Below are positions 38,366-49,412 of a stretch of DNA of 64,000 nucleotides, piece after piece. Each line of letters starts with the position of its first letter. The first letter of the stretch is position 1. This DNA is from Hexactinellida sp. DTS-2022. Taxonomy: Eukaryota; Porifera; Hexactinellida. The position numbers were made by a program, and so were the translations under genes. The stretch spans positions 3,844,001 through 3,908,000 of the forward strand of contig JAPNXP010000012.1 in assembly GCA_028753945.1 (NCBI GenBank), read 5' to 3'. A model generated the notes under the pieces. That model had not been told where the DNA came from, did no database searches, and was given only the letters and a program-made list of their open reading frames with translations.

Positions 38366-38923
38366 CCCATCAGCCAGCCAGATACTTGACATTGCTAGGA
38401 AATCTAAATTCTCTCTTGTAGCAAACATTACTATTCTCTCTGGTTCGGGTCCGGAATCATAAAATAGGAAGTTCTTATTCGATAGTGTTTTTATATCAGA
38501 CGCGTTTAATTCTAGATCTTCAACGGAATGTGGAATTGCTGGGGCAGTACGTTGTCTCTTATACATCAGCTTTAGAGCATATTGTGATGGTAATAGAGAT
38601 TTTGCTGCCTCTGATAGAGAACTCGTTTCTTCTCCAATAGCTATATGTGGATTATCGTGAGTTTCTCTTGCACGTTTCCTTAAGTTCTCTTTCGCAATCG
38701 CAACTTCCTCTTTGCCGTTTTCTTTTGAATGAAAATGTTCTCCAGACATTTTGACAATCAAATCATCGACTGAGTGGACTCTTGCTTTGCACGTTCGGAT
38801 ATCGCATCTCCATTCCTTCTTAAATATTCCCCGGTGGAATATGTATAAGTTTCCATCATGAGATAACTTATTTGTCCCCTTTGATGAAGACACTAATCGA
38901 AAGGTTAAGTCATTTGTAGCCAT
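38366..38923 (-). pseudogene. FLYWCH-MULE transposase copy 1, N-terminal piece
   Basis: The ATG is at 38923. Residues about 5-70 form a FLYWCH-type zinc finger (FRLVSSSKGTNKLSHDGNLY, EWRCDIRTCKARVHS, GEHFHSKE). This is a DNA-binding module common at the N-terminus of animal MULE transposases. After a basic linker comes SSIWLADG, which enters the first catalytic Asp motif. The frame is cut exactly there: the 9-bp target duplication encodes Ala-Asp-Gly. Read-through from here enters the TIR of the PHD-MULE. Confidence 0.85.
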
Positions 38924-39136
38924 TTATTATTTTTCTTAACAGTATTCGGTCGTTTTGTACATTTTATGCATGTCAAAAAGTCTAAGTTTGTCAAAATCAC
39001 TTGTATTCTTGTGTTTTCAGATAATAACTCTTTTGTACGCAAGTGTAGTATATGTAACTGTGAAATAAATACACTATACACAAATGATATGTACGCAAAT
39101 GAAATGTACGCAAATGAGCGTCTCCCGTTTGCAGGT

Positions 39137-39660
39137 ATCCAAAGGTTCCAAAATTCTTCATATTCAGATATACTTCAATCATACTTCGTCTAAATGTGGG
39201 AAATGCCATTTCCGAACCCAAATTTACCCAGATGCATGCCGCGAACCGGACCTCCTTAAAATTTACCACTCCAATTTGAACTATTGGGGCCGGGGGGCCC
39301 GGCACATACTTTTGAACCGGGCCCACGAAACCTTAGCAACGCCATTGATCGATGGTACCTATTGTTATGAGATGAGGCCACATCCTAGTACGGAGACTAG
39401 ACGCTCTTTCCGACCCCATTCCATAGGGATGTCATGTGTGTGGTTTCGTCCCATTCCAGGGACTCCTCAGGAGGGTAACCCTCGACCACGTTCGTACCAG
39501 TGTCGCACACCGGCTACCCGTTCGTACTGCCGGCGATCCGAGGGAACGGTGCCCGTACTACCAACTACCCAGGGCTCCCAACCCTTAGGTATCCTGGAGA
39601 ACAGGGATATCGTAACACTATGTACAAATCGTTGCACCTACAAGTAATGAAGAAATATTA
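39137..39660. other. Repeat fragments and an unrecognised GC-rich patch
   Basis: 39137-39330 shares fragments with 31340-31390 and 31790-31850 (CATACTTTTGAACC). 39350-39650 is more GC-rich than its surroundings. One plus-strand frame is open through 39647 (from 39084), but the peptide (Arg/Pro/Thr-rich) resembles no family I recognise. Confidence 0.4.
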
Positions 39661-41079
39661 GTAGACATGAAGAATGAACACTCGATAAATATCCAGTAAA
39701 TATGTGATGATAATTAGAAGTTCATTGATCTTGTTGAGAAATGGCCAGGAAATATCATTCATTTATTTGGAGACAGTTGGGAGTAAACCATAAAATTTCC
39801 ACAAGGATTTACCAATTGTAAATGGATTGTTTCTCGGTGACTGTTTGTCCGTTACGTCCCAACTTATTGACTCTCCTATGTCCAAATATAGCTGCTAGAG
39901 TAGAGAATATACAATCGTGCTTTCCTCAAGACTCGCAAGACAATTGAGTATTCCCGTTTGAATTTGGAAGAGTCGATGGAAATCAATGCATCGAACGGGA
40001 GGAACATTAAGTTTCAATGACAAAGATTGCAAGCTGGTTATAGCAACATTTAATTACATATTATTATCTTTGACCATAATATATAATGGAAAACCGAATT
40101 GTCCCGGATATAGAGGATATCCAAGATGACAGGCCATCATATTGATCCTATGACCAGTGGACAACTAGTGCGTCAATTAGTTATTTAAGAATATTTTAAT
40201 TGCCACATGTAACAGGACGCTGATTTATTATGACTGGGGCCACCGAAAGGGTGGGGGAGGGGGCAATTGCCCAGCCCCAGGATGGTGAAGGGCTAATGAT
40301 ATTCCTTAGCGAGTAAATATGTGAAGAATACACTATTTTATATGTTCTCTCTGATTTTGTAATATCATGAGTAATAGTCCACACAAGTCAGGAGCAGAAA
40401 AGAGTAAATAACATAATACGAAGGCGAACAATCAAAAGGAGGGGAGTGAACTCTATTTGAGGCTGGGATGAATGGAACACTAGAATCAATGGCTGAATTG
40501 ACTGAGTCACAGGCTAGCAGTGTCACAACTTTCTACTTAATTAACCATACCTGTATTATCAACTGATAATGATGCAGAACATACGATATACGTTTAGATC
40601 AAGTTGAAGTGAGAAATACACCAGAAGAAGTTAGTGTTAACAAGTGTCTAGCCTTACTTTTGGTTTTCAGCATCAACTTGCTGGATTTGATATAGGAACA
40701 ATCTCCGAAATTCCTAGTACTCAAGAATAACGGATTTGTGCAGTCAGGCTATTTTTCTTACCTCGAAGCTTATTCCCAAAAACTTCCCAAGTTCAAATTT
40801 TTCCTATTTTAATTATTTCATGCAGAAAACCCCAAACAACGAAAAGCTAAAGTGAGTGGTTACCCGGGCCCATAGAGCACGACACCACTGCATACAAGTA
40901 TTAATTCATCAGCTATAATCCCCAAACTCAACCAAATCCGGATGCTTTGCGAGTTCAAACTTTATGATAATGATAAAAAGAAAACTTTATGATAAATACC
41001 TGGAGATGAGCGTAGTATATCTCACAAATAATTATTTCTACTTGAAATGGCGTGAACTTCAAATACGTACGTTTAGAGA
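39661..41079. other. Region without a recognisable intact gene
   Basis: All frames are broken often. It probably contains more of the decayed hAT transposase that is recognisable further right. No RNA gene is seen. Confidence 0.4.
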
Positions 41080-41350
41080 ATGTTAGTACTATTGATCATC
41101 AGATTCAGATCATCGAACAACTCAGGTTCAATACACAACGGTGAAAAAATTTCTTCCTGGACTCCCTTTGCGAGGATAGTCACAATTGATTGGAGATGGA
41201 AACTTTCTCGGTATCCTGGAACTTGTTGACATTATGATCCAATTTTACAAGAACACCTAAGGAAAGTTCATTGGTCACAATAATAAGGAAACTATGGCAG
41301 GGTGATTATCTTTCATTGCAATCATAGAATGGATTCGTCGGGGCTCGTGG
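41080..41350 (+). pseudogene. Decayed hAT-type transposase fragment (DUF4371/ZMYM1-like)
   Basis: Across two or three frames the translation reads LPGLPLRG, then GDGNFLGILELV, then YDPILQEHLRK, then DYLSLQS-NGFVGA. This order matches the DUF4371 region of hAT-like proteins (…LPLRGH, GNFL.LL.L, YDPVL..HL, YLSP..QNEFI). Frameshifts and stops separate the blocks, so it is a pseudogene. No TIR was assigned. Confidence 0.6.
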
Positions 41351-41690
41351 AGTTATAGTTCTGCTAATGTTTTCGAGGAACGTCTACCTTTTTCACTATT
41401 GCCCGATGGAACACCAGATTTTTGTCATTTTACGATACCAAACTCATTATAAACTAAGTTTAAGTAGTTTAGTGAATAAGTCCCCTGGTAGTATACGTAG
41501 GCACTAGCGCCTAGACTTTTTTAACACCTCGATTTCAGCCCAAATTTTTGTGTCTAATTACCATCAGTTCCTTATAGTCCAGCGGCATGGACATAAAGTT
41601 TCAACAGATTGTCATTTTTTGATAAAAGCCCCAAATTTGTACACATGTATATTGAGGCTTTGGATATTGAGGCAATTGAAAGAGTGTCTA

Positions 41691-42712
41691 TGTTGCAGTG
41701 CATATGCACTTTTGGTGTACATGCATGTACACTGATAAGTTGGTGTACATGCATGTACACCGGTGTATATGCACTTTATGAACTATATTGGCTACAAGTG
41801 TATATACACCGGTGTATACGCACTTTTATCCATTTTTTATGCAAATGGGTGCTTATGAATTTAAACTAGTATATTGTGAATTCCTGTGTATCTATCGAGC
41901 TATCTAGTTATGATTCAGTCGAAACAGGTTTTTCTAATCCCAGTTTTTCGTGCCTAATCGTTTTCTATTTATTCTAAATGTGTAAGAAATTCCAATTTTG
42001 TTTTATCTTCAATCGGTTTATTCTAAATATCGGATTTTTCTTACTTTATTTCCATGAAATGAATTGTTTAGAATAAACCGGTTTCGACTGTATAACATTT
42101 GATTCTAATTGATAAGATACAATTATAATCATGCAATGCATTTTAATAAACCCAAATTCTTTGATGGTAATTCTAATTATATTCCCAGCAATGCATCCTA
42201 CAATTGCATGTGTGAAAATCTAATCGATTGCAATTTTATCAAAGTAATTTACACGCGCCGTATGTCATAATATACAGGGGCGGCGGAAGCGGTCAGGCCG
42301 ATCAGGCCATAGCCTGACCACTTTTATAAAGTGGCCAGGCCAATAGCCTTACCACTTTTACGTCACTAGTTGGCCGGTCAAGCCATGGCCTGACCACTTT
42401 ATAACTGCTTCCTCCGGCCCTGATATAGTACATGCGTATGTATAATACTAGCTATATAACATCGAGGGAATATATGTACAATTTCAGAATCAATGTTATA
42501 TCATAACTTAGATACACAGGAATTCACAATATACTAGTTTAAATTTCTAAGCACCCATTGACATAAAAAATGGATAAAAGTGCGTATACACCGGTGTATA
42601 TACACTTGTAGCCAATATAGTTCATAAAGTGCATATACACCGGTGTACATGCATGTACACCAACTTATCAGTGTACATGCATGTACACCAAAAGTGCATA
42701 TACACTGCAACA
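41691..42712. mobile_element. 1.02-kb foldback element inserted in FLYWCH-MULE copy 2
   Basis: Inverted arms of about 200 bp start TGTTGCAGTGCATATGCACT on the left and end mirrored in GCATATACACTGCAACA. They are rich in TGTACATGCATGTACA and CACCGGTGTATA palindromes. TCTA lies on each side (41687-41690, 42713-42716), a 4-bp TSD. The loop has AT-rich sequence and a GTCAGGCC repeat (42290-42420). Short ORFs in the arms are reading artefacts. Confidence 0.8.
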
Positions 42713-43983
42713 TCTATATCGGCCATGAGAGCTCGTCAAAGTTAACCCCTGTTCTGTTTTAAGGCAACGTATAAATTTCCAAACTGTAGGGCGGTGACAA
42801 CCACATGTGCTTAGAAATCCACGATGCCATACTTCTAATAAGTTTGTACTTCTCGGCAATCCTTGTGGAACAAGATGAAAATTGTTCCAAAGGGATATAG
42901 GAAAGAGAGGAGGATTCCTTTCCCCATTCAATCTTAGAAGGCCTATGTAATTTTCCTCAAAATATCTGCAGAGAAGAGATGCATTTTCAGGGAAAATCAT
43001 GACCAGTTGTTGGAAAGACCAGCTGACTAGCTCAGGTGGTACGAATGCTTGAGCAGGTAGCATACACATGGTTAATGCAAATTCCGGACCAGTATGGTAT
43101 TCTGACTGCAGCCCAAGAGACTGAAGTTTCCTAAAACTGACTGAGAGATGAAAAAGCACCCTTTCACTAGAGTTAATGTCCAAATTGAATTGAAAGAGTT
43201 GATTGCTGCTTGCTCAAAGTCGACAAAAAGATAGTGCGGTTGAGAATTAGGGCATGATTCACGGATTATTGTCCACATTTTAATATATGTTGAGATCGAT
43301 TTGTTTGGCAGTAGCGCGTATACACATGGTAACAAATGACCATTTTCAAAATGATTGGGTCCTCCAACGAGACAATGGATTGTGTATAGTTGGCAAAAGA
43401 GAGTAGGGACTGTTTTGAATGTCCCATCGGCTAGCCAGATGCTTGACATGGACAAGAATTCTAAGTTCTCCTTGGTTGCAAATATCACTATCCTGTGCGG
43501 GCCAATACCAGAGTCGTAGAATAGAAAGTTCCTGTTAGAAAATGTCTTGATGTTTTCAGCGTCTAATTGAAGTTCTTCAAGAGATGCTGGATTAGGCGGA
43601 GCAATACGTTGCCTCTTATACATCGTCTTCAGGGCGTGTTGATTTGGAAGCAAATACTTCGCAGGTTCAGACAATACACTGGTCATCTCTCCTATCGCAA
43701 CGTGAGGATTGTCGTTTGTTTCTCTCGCTCGCTTCCTCATTAAATCTTTCATGACTTTTACCTCATCTTTACCGTATTCCTGTGGATGAGAATGTTCCCC
43801 AGACTTCTTGATGATTGTCTCATTAACGGAGTGTATTCTTGCTTTACAACCTCTTACGTCACACCTCCATTCCTTTTTCGAAGTCCCCCGATGGAAAATA
43901 TATAAGTAACCTCCGTGGGATAATTTGTCAGTACCCTTGGAGGATTTGACAATGCTGAAGGTTGTATCAATAATAGTAGCCAT
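42713..43983 (-). pseudogene. FLYWCH-MULE transposase copy 2 (frameshifted, C-terminus cut)
   Basis: Paralogue of the split copy 1. The N-terminal FLYWCH finger (FSIVKSSKGTDKLSHGGYLY, EWRCDVRGCKARIHS, GEHSHPQE) is intact from ATG 43983. SSIWLADGTFKTVPTLF shows the uninterrupted first-Asp motif, and LFVDFEQAAINSF the second Asp. Near 43140-43175 the frame shifts: GCFF continues as FHLS in another frame. The third-Glu motif survives as RSTNLLEVWHRGFL. The foldback at 41691-42712 removes the basic tail. The copy is therefore inactive but supplies the reference for the empty insertion site. Confidence 0.85.
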
Positions 43984-44084
43984 TTTTTAATTGTTCGAAA
44001 TTGGTGCTTAGCTAATTCCTTTTATATATTAGTTTGTATACTTTTCACAACTTACTGAACTAGTTAGTATACGTATATTGTATT

Positions 44085-44212
44085 TTTCTTTTGTACGCAA
44101 GTGTGATGTACGCAACTGTGAATGACAAAAATTGTACGCAAATGTAATGTACGCACTGTGAATGACAAACATTGTACGCAAATGTGATGTACGCAAATGT
44201 GCGGCTCCCGGA
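44085..44212. repeat. Terminal repeats of FLYWCH-MULE copy 2 (right side)
   Basis: Four to six TTGTACGCAAATGTGATGTA-type units end in GCAAATGTGCGGCTCCCG, matching the right end of copy 1 (GCAAATGAGCGTCTCCCG). The left end of copy 2 was not found. Confidence 0.75.
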
Positions 44213-44890
44213 TGAATGGACCTGAACGGAACGAATGGACCTAGACGGGACGAATGGACTTGAACGGGACGAATGGACCTGAACGGGAGGAATGGACCTG
44301 AACGGGACGAATTGACCTGAACGGGAGGAATGGACCTGAACGGGACGAATGGACCTAAACGGGACGAATGGACCTGAACGGGACGAATGGACCTGAACGG
44401 GACGAATTGACCTGAACGGGAGGAATGGACCTGAACGGGACGAATGGACCTAAACGGGACGAATGGACCTGAACGGGACGAATTGACCTGAACGGGAGGA
44501 ATGGACCTGAACGGGACGAATGGACCTGAACGGGACGAATGGACCTGAACGGGACGAATGGACCTGAACGGGACGAATGGACCTGAACGGGAGGAATGGA
44601 CCTGAACGGGAGGAATGGACCTAAACGGGAGGAATGGACCTGAACGGGACGAATGGACCTGAACGGGAGGAATGGACCTGAACGGGACGAATGGACCTGA
44701 ACGAGAGGAATGGACCTAAACGGGACGAATGGACCTGAACGGGAGGAATGGACCTAAACGGGACGAATGGACCTGAACGGGAGGAATGGACCTAAACGGG
44801 ACCAATGGACTTAACTGGACCAATGGACTTAACGGGATGAATGGACTTAACGGGACTAATGGACTTATCGGGATGAATGGACTTCATGTT
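44213..44890. repeat. 19-bp minisatellite, about 35 copies, higher-order structure
   Basis: The unit is GAATGGACCTGAACGGGAC with variants (GGGAG, CCTAAAC, ATTGACC, ACTTAAC). Variant order repeats in blocks of four to five units (for example around 44300, 44400 and 44480). The last ~100 bp are degraded. The array begins directly at the end of FLYWCH-MULE copy 2. Confidence 0.92.
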
Positions 44891-45197
44891 TTACACGAAC
44901 TTTTTCTTAATTTTAATTGATCTGTTATTACATTTCCCAGTTAAATTTTTCTTTGAAACAGTTCATTTAGTTTCTATTTGCCAATTTCATTTTCTCTAAA
45001 TTTAGAAAATCATTTTTCTTTAATTATTGAACATGCTCAGTTTAATCAAATCTCAAAGCACTTTATTTTTTTGAATTAACCCGTTCATGCTTTATAGTAG
45101 AAACATACTTCAAATTTATCTACCGTTCCTTGTGGCTCGGACCAATTAACAAATGGTTCTTGGCACCTTGAGGCGTTGATGACTTGGCGGAAAAATA
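44891..45197. other. AT-rich spacer leading into an A-family remnant
   Basis: No gene is seen. From about 45115 the sequence resembles the stretch before A-family palindromes (CACCTTGAGGCG). Confidence 0.5.
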
Positions 45198-45312
45198 ATC
45201 CAAAATTGCAGCCTGTGCCGACAGCATCTCCTTTGGAGGCACTATCAATAAACAACCAACAAAATATAGTGCCACCAAAGGAACATGCGTCGGCCAGGCT
45301 GCAATTTTGGAT
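45198..45312. repeat. 115-bp palindrome (copy 9)
   Basis: The palindrome is complete apart from small deletions (GTCGGCCAGGCTGC lacks two bases). It is followed at once by a single 60-bp satellite unit (45318-45375). Confidence 0.8.
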
Positions 45313-45317
45313 TTTTT

Positions 45318-46201
45318 AATACTGTGCCGACTATACTTTAGTATAGTGGCCCAGTTCTAATCTTAGTGCTTTGGTATATTATTATTATTATTATTATTTT
45401 CCTTCCGTATCCTCTCCATAGAACAGAGTTTAATTAACTAAGAGCCTAAATTTTCAGGATATGTGTCTCATGGGTTACAGATGTGCTCCTGGGATCACGA
45501 TTTTTGATTATAATTTTTGGACAGATTTTTACACCTGTTTAATGTTAGAAAAAGCACAATAAATAGTGCGAGAATATTCAATTCATATGCATTCGATAGA
45601 GAATTTAATTCTACACCTTTTTACAGTGCACGAACTTTTAAATTGGGTTTCATTTGTGCCACAATTGAGTTGCAAGTTTCCTTTGTTTACTAACACTTCA
45701 GTTCAATTGAAAGTGTTAAATCTAATTCTATTGTTTCAACTTGTGATAATTTTATTGATTCAACTTGTGAGATCGAGTAGGCTTCTATTTTCCAATTGAA
45801 AACCAAGATTTAACATTCCATAACAACGACAGATTATGTGATTATATTTATTTCTGCTTAGAATATTCTTGACATATTTAATTCTAATTAATTCGCTCTG
45901 TGTTTAAATTATAGAGACGGTTCCAATTAGATTATTGGGATTATCGAGTGAGCTGAATTCAAATATTATAGTGAAATTCAATTTAAATTAATAATAAGTG
46001 CAAATAATTGAACTTAATTTATTTTGCTGTACATAATAATGGTGTTAAATTATTATAAATTAATTAATATTTATACTAATTACCTAAATTTCATTAATCT
46101 CAGAGATTATACAAGATAGAAACAAACTTTCAATTTATCAATTGGTCCTTATGCCAGGTACCACCTATACAAATGCGTCTTGACAATCCTGATGAAATCG
46201 T
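45318..46201 (+). repeat. Satellite unit plus A-family unit (isolated copy)
   Basis: One ACTATACTTTAGTATAGT satellite unit is followed by an A unit (ATGTGTCTCATGGGTTACAG at about 45460) up to the next palindrome. The order palindrome, satellite, A unit is the same as at 10323-10780, almost 35 kb away. Confidence 0.78.
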
Positions 46202-46312
46202 AAAAATTGCAGCCTGTGCCGACAGCATGTTCCTTTGGAGGCACTATCAATAAACCACCACCAAAATATAGTGCCACCAAAGGAACATGCGTCGGAACAG
46301 CTTCAATTTTTA
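46202..46312. repeat. 115-bp palindrome (copy 10), eroded
   Basis: The inner arms are intact (CTGTGCCGACAGCATGTTCC and the mirror), but the outermost TCCAA/TTGGA bases are lost on both sides. Confidence 0.75.
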
Positions 46313-47092
46313 TTTTTTTGATTCTATGCTTATCGCTAGTGCACTCGACGTTTTTTTCTAAGTCGGAATATCTATTTTTGAGGAAAAGTTTTCAATTCTT
46401 AATCAGGGGTCTGAGGATGGATGATGTGTTACCCCTGAGAAATTTTTGTGACTTTCTGATACTTATTATTTTTTTAATAAGCATTCTAGGGCTGTGGCCT
46501 ACGAATTTCAGCATTAAAAGAGATGATAAAATTCTGCACTGCTATATATTGTGTCCCAAAATCAAAGAATTCGGACTCTACAGGTCAAAATATATAGGTT
46601 CACGTCAAAAAATTCAGGAATATGTCAAAAGTTAGGAAATTAGGGGCATAAAAGAAGATGAAGGGTATGCAAGTCCCCAGTGATCTTATATTGCTGTGGG
46701 AAATTGGACTCCAGAATAATTCTGTTATTCTTCATATTAATGCGTCAGCTTATTTCTATACGTAGCATTTGGTTTCAACACTTTTCCAATAATATATCAT
46801 GAGTTATGACCAATTTAGGACCATGGTTTTGTCTGTTTTGTCATATTTTAACACCTCAAGGCCCTCAAATATACAATAAAGTATTATATAACACCCCAAT
46901 TAGTTAATACAAAGATGGAAATAGCATTTGCGCATAAAATGAGACGTTACACGACACGATCCAATCATTATTCGATAGGTTATGGACTTTTGCCCCTCAG
47001 AAGGGGGCAAAAATTCGCACATTTCACACCTGTTGATATTTCTGAAACGCTTTGAAATAAAATGATTATAGCCATTAGAAAATAGAGTAAAT
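46313..47092. other. Region with an unrecognised open frame
   Basis: A plus-strand frame stays open to 46635 (SKSEYLFLRKSFQFLIRG, then a hydrophobic ILIIFLISILGLW). It starts in the palindrome, has no known domain, and may be chance. The rest is AT-rich with no signal. Confidence 0.35.
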
Positions 47093-47093
47093 A

Positions 47094-47230
47094 CAGTCTG
47101 GTTCTTTTATTATGAACATTCAAGGGACCAAAAATTGTGTTCATAATAGAGAGACTTCATAATTTACGAACTCAACTTAATACAAACCCTATATAAGTTG
47201 TTAAATTGGGACCAATAGGGCTTGTTCATA
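47094..47230 (-). mobile_element. Truncated CAGTCAGGT-type MITE
   Basis: A reverse-oriented partial copy of the 2556-2748 family (TATTATGAACATTCAAGGGA). It breaks into (ATA)n. Confidence 0.65.
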
Positions 47231-47250
47231 ATAATAATAATTATTATTAT

Positions 47251-47293
<43 letters not shown>

Positions 47294-47485
47294 AGTCAGG
47301 TCTGCTTATTATGAACAAGATTTCGTCTGCTTAATGTGAAGATTTTTTATTATGAACTAGCCTTATGGTCCCAATTTTACAACTTACATAGGGTTTGTAT
47401 AAAGTTGAGTTCGCTTAATATGAAGTCTCTCTATTATGAACACAATTTTTGGTCCCTTGAATGTTCATAATAAAAGAACCTGACT

Positions 47486-47533
<48 letters not shown>

Positions 47534-47535
47534 TA
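47231..47535. repeat. (AAT)n microsatellites flanking a full CAGTCAGGT MITE
   Basis: The MITE occupies 47293-47486 with intact CAGTCAGGTC and ACCTGACTG ends. Trinucleotide (AAT/ATA) runs lie on both sides (47231-47290, 47488-47535). The insertion therefore went into, or seeded, a microsatellite. The poly-Leu and poly-Asn ORFs here are artefacts. Confidence 0.85.
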
Positions 47536-48510
47536 ATACATTTTTGGTCCCTAGGTGTCATAATTATCAACATGACCATATATGGTAATTTTGATGTGAC
47601 CAATTTTGATGACGAAGCAAATTTTCTAATTCTTGATCTATGGACAGCAGAGACTAGCTCTAAAATTCTAATCACATCATGATACTATTTCTTACTCATT
47701 GGATAACCTTTTGGGATTATATTTTAATTCAAATGATGTGTTCTCATTTCAAATGCCCATATATGGTGGTGGCAGAGTGGCAATATTTTAATAAGCTGAC
47801 AAAAATCCAACTTCGGATCCAAATGAGACAGAGCTTAGCTCTAAATTGCTAAAAATAACCTAATTCAATTTCAAATGACAATATCTATTATATACTGCTT
47901 GGGAACTCCTTTTATTCGCACTTTCAAATTCTGGACTCAGCCACTTCGACACAACTGAAAAACCGTATTTTGTGAAAAGTATCCCAGGGGGACAATTTTT
48001 TCTTCAAAAACTGGCAAATGAATTTGTCCAAAAATTTGACATAGAGTTCATAACAAGTGAAACTATAAATTATATTGATAGAATTTTGATTACTTGTTTT
48101 TTGACTCTCTTATGAGAAGTTTATTGCGAAAAAGTGTCAAAAACACATGAAAAGTGGCGTTTTCAAGACATATACCCCCAAATAAAAGTTTAGGGAAATT
48201 TTAGAGAGAAAAATATTCATGACCGTGTTGTATTAGATATTATAGCTGAGTCCTATGTTCAAAAAAGATTAAATTAGTGTAGTAAGAGCACTTTAAAAAA
48301 TTGGTTTTGTTGAATTAATTTGAATTGAAACTATATTAGAATTTTTAAAAATTCCATACTATAGAAACAAGATAAATGCATTCTGATATTCCTCAAATAC
48401 TCTCAATACGCTGTCCGTATTGTGCCCTTAGTAAAAATTTTCAGCCTATTATAGATTTTGCTCTATAATACAAGCTTCCCATGCTTGTAGTATGCACTAG
48501 CGATAACTTA
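47535..48510. repeat. About 0.95-kb duplicated segment, copy 1
   Basis: Similar along its whole length to 52725-53690 (ACCATATATGG, GATCTATGGACAGCAGAGAC, CCCATATATGGTGGTGGCAG, CATGAAAAG near the end). No TIR is recognised. It lies upstream of the first visible exon of the TRF-like gene. Confidence 0.8.
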
Positions 48511-49012
48511 TATAATTATATAATTATCCAAATGAACTAGGCAGGCGCTGTATCACGGTTTGTGGAACGGTCCTGACAATCTCTCTGTAGGGGCTGTGTA
48601 AGCCCCCCAGTGGGATCCATTTAGAAAATTTATTTTCATTTTTCTTCAGTTTCTTTACTCGGATATTATTAGTGGAGAGCTAGGGCTGGCTAGACACCCC
48701 ACCATCCCTCTGGATTAGCGCCTGCCAGGAAACAAAAGAGCTACATTTAAATTGCTCTAAGTGCAAAACTATTTATTATTGGTCACCCTACCTATCAGGA
48801 TCTGACAGGCTCACATTGTTTTTATAATACCATAGATGCATTATACGATTATACGTTATACGTTCGGGGAGCGTATAATGGACCATATATACGTTAAAAT
48901 CGTTATACGTTATACGTTGTATGATGATTATACGTTATGTATGATGGCATTATACGTTCACCTATCGTATAATGGTACCATATATACGTAATACGTTACG
49001 TATAATGCAACT
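48511..49012. other. Sequence upstream of the TRF-like gene's first visible exon
   Basis: 48590-48640 has a GTAAGCCCCCCAGTGGGATC fragment like the G-rich elements at 22260 and 62650. 48837-49009 is a palindrome-rich TTATACGTTATACG block with mirrored ends TGCATTATACG and CGTATAATGCA, probably a MITE, abutting the exon. Confidence 0.55.
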
Positions 49013-49412
49013 ATGTATAATACGAATCATAGCATGCTACATAGCACCTGTCCCTCCATGAGGCTGAATGGCACCACTGCAGATGCACCTCGTAGCTTAG
49101 AGGATTTAATGAAAAAATGCATTCTCCTTAAACCAAAGCTAGACTCACGCTACTTCCTTGAATTAGGAGATAATCCATTCCATAAACTATACCGTGGCAC
49201 TAGCCAGGACATTATCCTAACCAAGTATGCACACCAGCCCACCTCACTGAGCTCTCTCCGCCAGCCTGCCCCCTCAACACAAACTGGGTTCTCGTCTCAA
49301 ATGTTCCTGCAGGATAGCATTGAGGAGTGGGGTGGAGTTGAAACAGGGACTCAAATAGAGAATCCTCTCCCATCAATGGGACCTCCTTCCATGGATACAC
49401 CTCTTTTAACAG
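49013..49412 (+). CDS. TRF-like gene, first visible exon
   Basis: Open for 133 codons. Possible starts are ATG 49013, 49034 or 49058. AG sites at 49032 and 49044 could instead make it internal. It contains LEDLMKKCILLKPKLDSRYF and ends SMDTPLLTG at AACAG|gtaaat, phase 1. It is richer in GC than the flanks and aligned with downstream exons in phase, which supports it as real. Confidence 0.55.

Larger units (their letters stand above)
34528..39126 (-). mobile_element. FLYWCH-type MULE, copy 1, with 9-bp TSD GTTTGCAGG
   Basis: Direct repeats GTTTGCAGG lie at 34519-34527 and 39127-39135. The ends mirror each other (left ...TTTTGCGTACATTT, right AAATGTACGCAAATGAGCG). Several subterminal TTTGCGTACA units occur at each side. 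It contains a minus-strand transposase gene split by the PHD-MULE at 35588-38365. Without that insertion the element would be about 1.8 kb. Confidence 0.88.

Noticed and set aside
38975..39193. Plus-strand ORF at the MULE right end (NEMYANERL type)
   Set aside because: It is a translation of the TACGCAAATG subterminal repeats.
42668..42712. C-terminal residues of the copy 2 transposase ORF (CCSVYALLVYMHVH)
   Set aside because: These come from reading into the inserted foldback arm, as the same peptide occurs in the arm at 41691-41770.
47415..47682. Poly-Leu and poly-Asn ORFs
   Set aside because: They are translations of an (AAT)n microsatellite beside a MITE.
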